Positions 7,212 to 7,351 of a DNA stretch of 7,351 nt are shown here, piece by piece. A program made the translations under genes and the position numbers. The stretch spans positions 1 through 7,351 of the forward strand of contig SKWC01000299.1 in assembly GCA_007129145.1 (NCBI GenBank), in the 5' to 3' direction. The notes under the pieces were generated by a model. It made no database searches. It saw only the letters and a program-made list of their open reading frames with translations, and was not told the DNA's origin. The stretch is from Rubritepida sp. (GTDB taxonomy: Bacteria > Pseudomonadota > Alphaproteobacteria > Acetobacterales > Acetobacteraceae). Each line of letters starts with the position of its first letter. Within the stretch, counting starts at the first letter, position 1.

Positions 7212-7351
7212 GCGGCGCGTTCCTCATAGGCGGCGATCTGCGCTTCGGTGAAGCGGGCCATGTCCTGCCCCCGGTCATGGGCGGCATACCAGGCGGCCGT
7301 CCATTCGATGGCCTCGGCGGCGGCCAGCCGCGGCCGCCAGGGCAGCAGCGC
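7208..7351 (-). CDS. rfbG: CDP-glucose 4,6-dehydratase, C-terminal fragment (5' part outside window)
   Basis: Only the last 47 codons and a TGA stop are inside the window; the gene continues past position 7351. The visible tail contains WRPRLAAAEAIEWTAAWY, then GQDMARFTEAQIAAYE. This resembles the conserved C-terminal end of RfbG-type CDP-glucose 4,6-dehydratases, where a WRP-L---EA-EWT--WY stretch is followed by a DM--FT--QI--Y tail. The family is an NAD-dependent short-chain dehydrogenase that converts CDP-glucose to CDP-4-keto-6-deoxyglucose in the cytoplasm, the entry point for CDP-deoxysugars. Its stop codon overlaps the next gene's ATG (ATGA), so the two are probably translationally coupled. 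The following C-methyltransferase and 3,5-epimerase act on 4-keto-6-deoxy sugar nucleotides, which supports the call. The Rossmann fold and catalytic YxxxK are not visible, so another nucleotide-sugar 4,6-dehydratase cannot be fully excluded. Confidence 0.82.
   Translation of the reverse strand, partial: ALLPWRPRLAAAEAIEWTAAWYAAHDRGQDMARFTEAQIAAYEERAA
7221..7225 (-). promoter_or_regulatory. Ribosome binding site of the C-methyltransferase gene
   Basis: GAGGA on the minus strand lies 9 bases before the ATG at 7211, inside the last codons of the upstream dehydratase gene. It supports this ATG as the start, as does the CxxC zinc motif beginning only five residues in. Confidence 0.6.

Noticed and set aside
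6135..7229. Plus-strand open frame of 364 codons opposite the C-methyltransferase
   Set aside because: It has no recognisable motif and is antisense to a gene with intact zinc, SAM and active-site motifs.

Overview
The window is GC-rich (about 70% by eye), and every convincing gene lies on the minus strand, so transcription runs from position 7351 down to position 1. Base composition, codon use dominated by GCC/GCG/CTG/CGC, and the gene families suggest a high-GC alphaproteobacterium, perhaps a Roseomonas-like member of the Acetobacteraceae. That assignment is inference: there is no rRNA or other marker here.

Nine genes are packed head to tail, all but one junction overlapping by 1 or 4 bases (ATGA, GTGA or TGATG). 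In transcription order they are: the C-terminus of a CDP-glucose 4,6-dehydratase (7351-7208, cut by the window edge); a zinc-binding sugar C-methyltransferase (7211-5988); an RmlC-type 3,5-epimerase (5988-5434); a CmcI-like class I methyltransferase (5437-4682); the ABC-2 polysaccharide export permease Wzm (4671-3871); the ATPase Wzt with a C-terminal carbohydrate-binding domain (3874-2543); a sulfotransferase-like P-loop protein (2546-1788); an extended-SDR NAD(P)-dependent epimerase/reductase (1791-880); and a GT2 glycosyltransferase (883 to beyond position 1). No promoter, terminator, RNA gene, repeat, mobile element or CRISPR is visible, and no stretch longer than 10 bases lacks a gene. 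This looks like the middle of a longer operon.

Together the genes form a surface-polysaccharide (probably O-antigen) locus. Three of the first four genes, plus the later reductase, form a plausible pathway from CDP-4-keto-6-deoxyglucose to a CDP-activated 6-deoxy-3-C-methyl-L-hexose, and the CmcI-like methyltransferase could add an O-methyl group. That set of chemistries matches what CDP-vinelose (6-deoxy-3-C-methyl-2-O-methyl-L-talose, known from Azotobacter vinelandii) would need. The GT2 enzyme would add a sugar to the glycan, Wzm/Wzt would export the lipid-linked glycan across the inner membrane, and the sulfotransferase suggests a sulfated product. The Wzt carbohydrate-binding domain raises the possibility that a methyl- or sulfate-modified chain end is the export signal. 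These pathway and capping ideas are inference from family membership and gene order.
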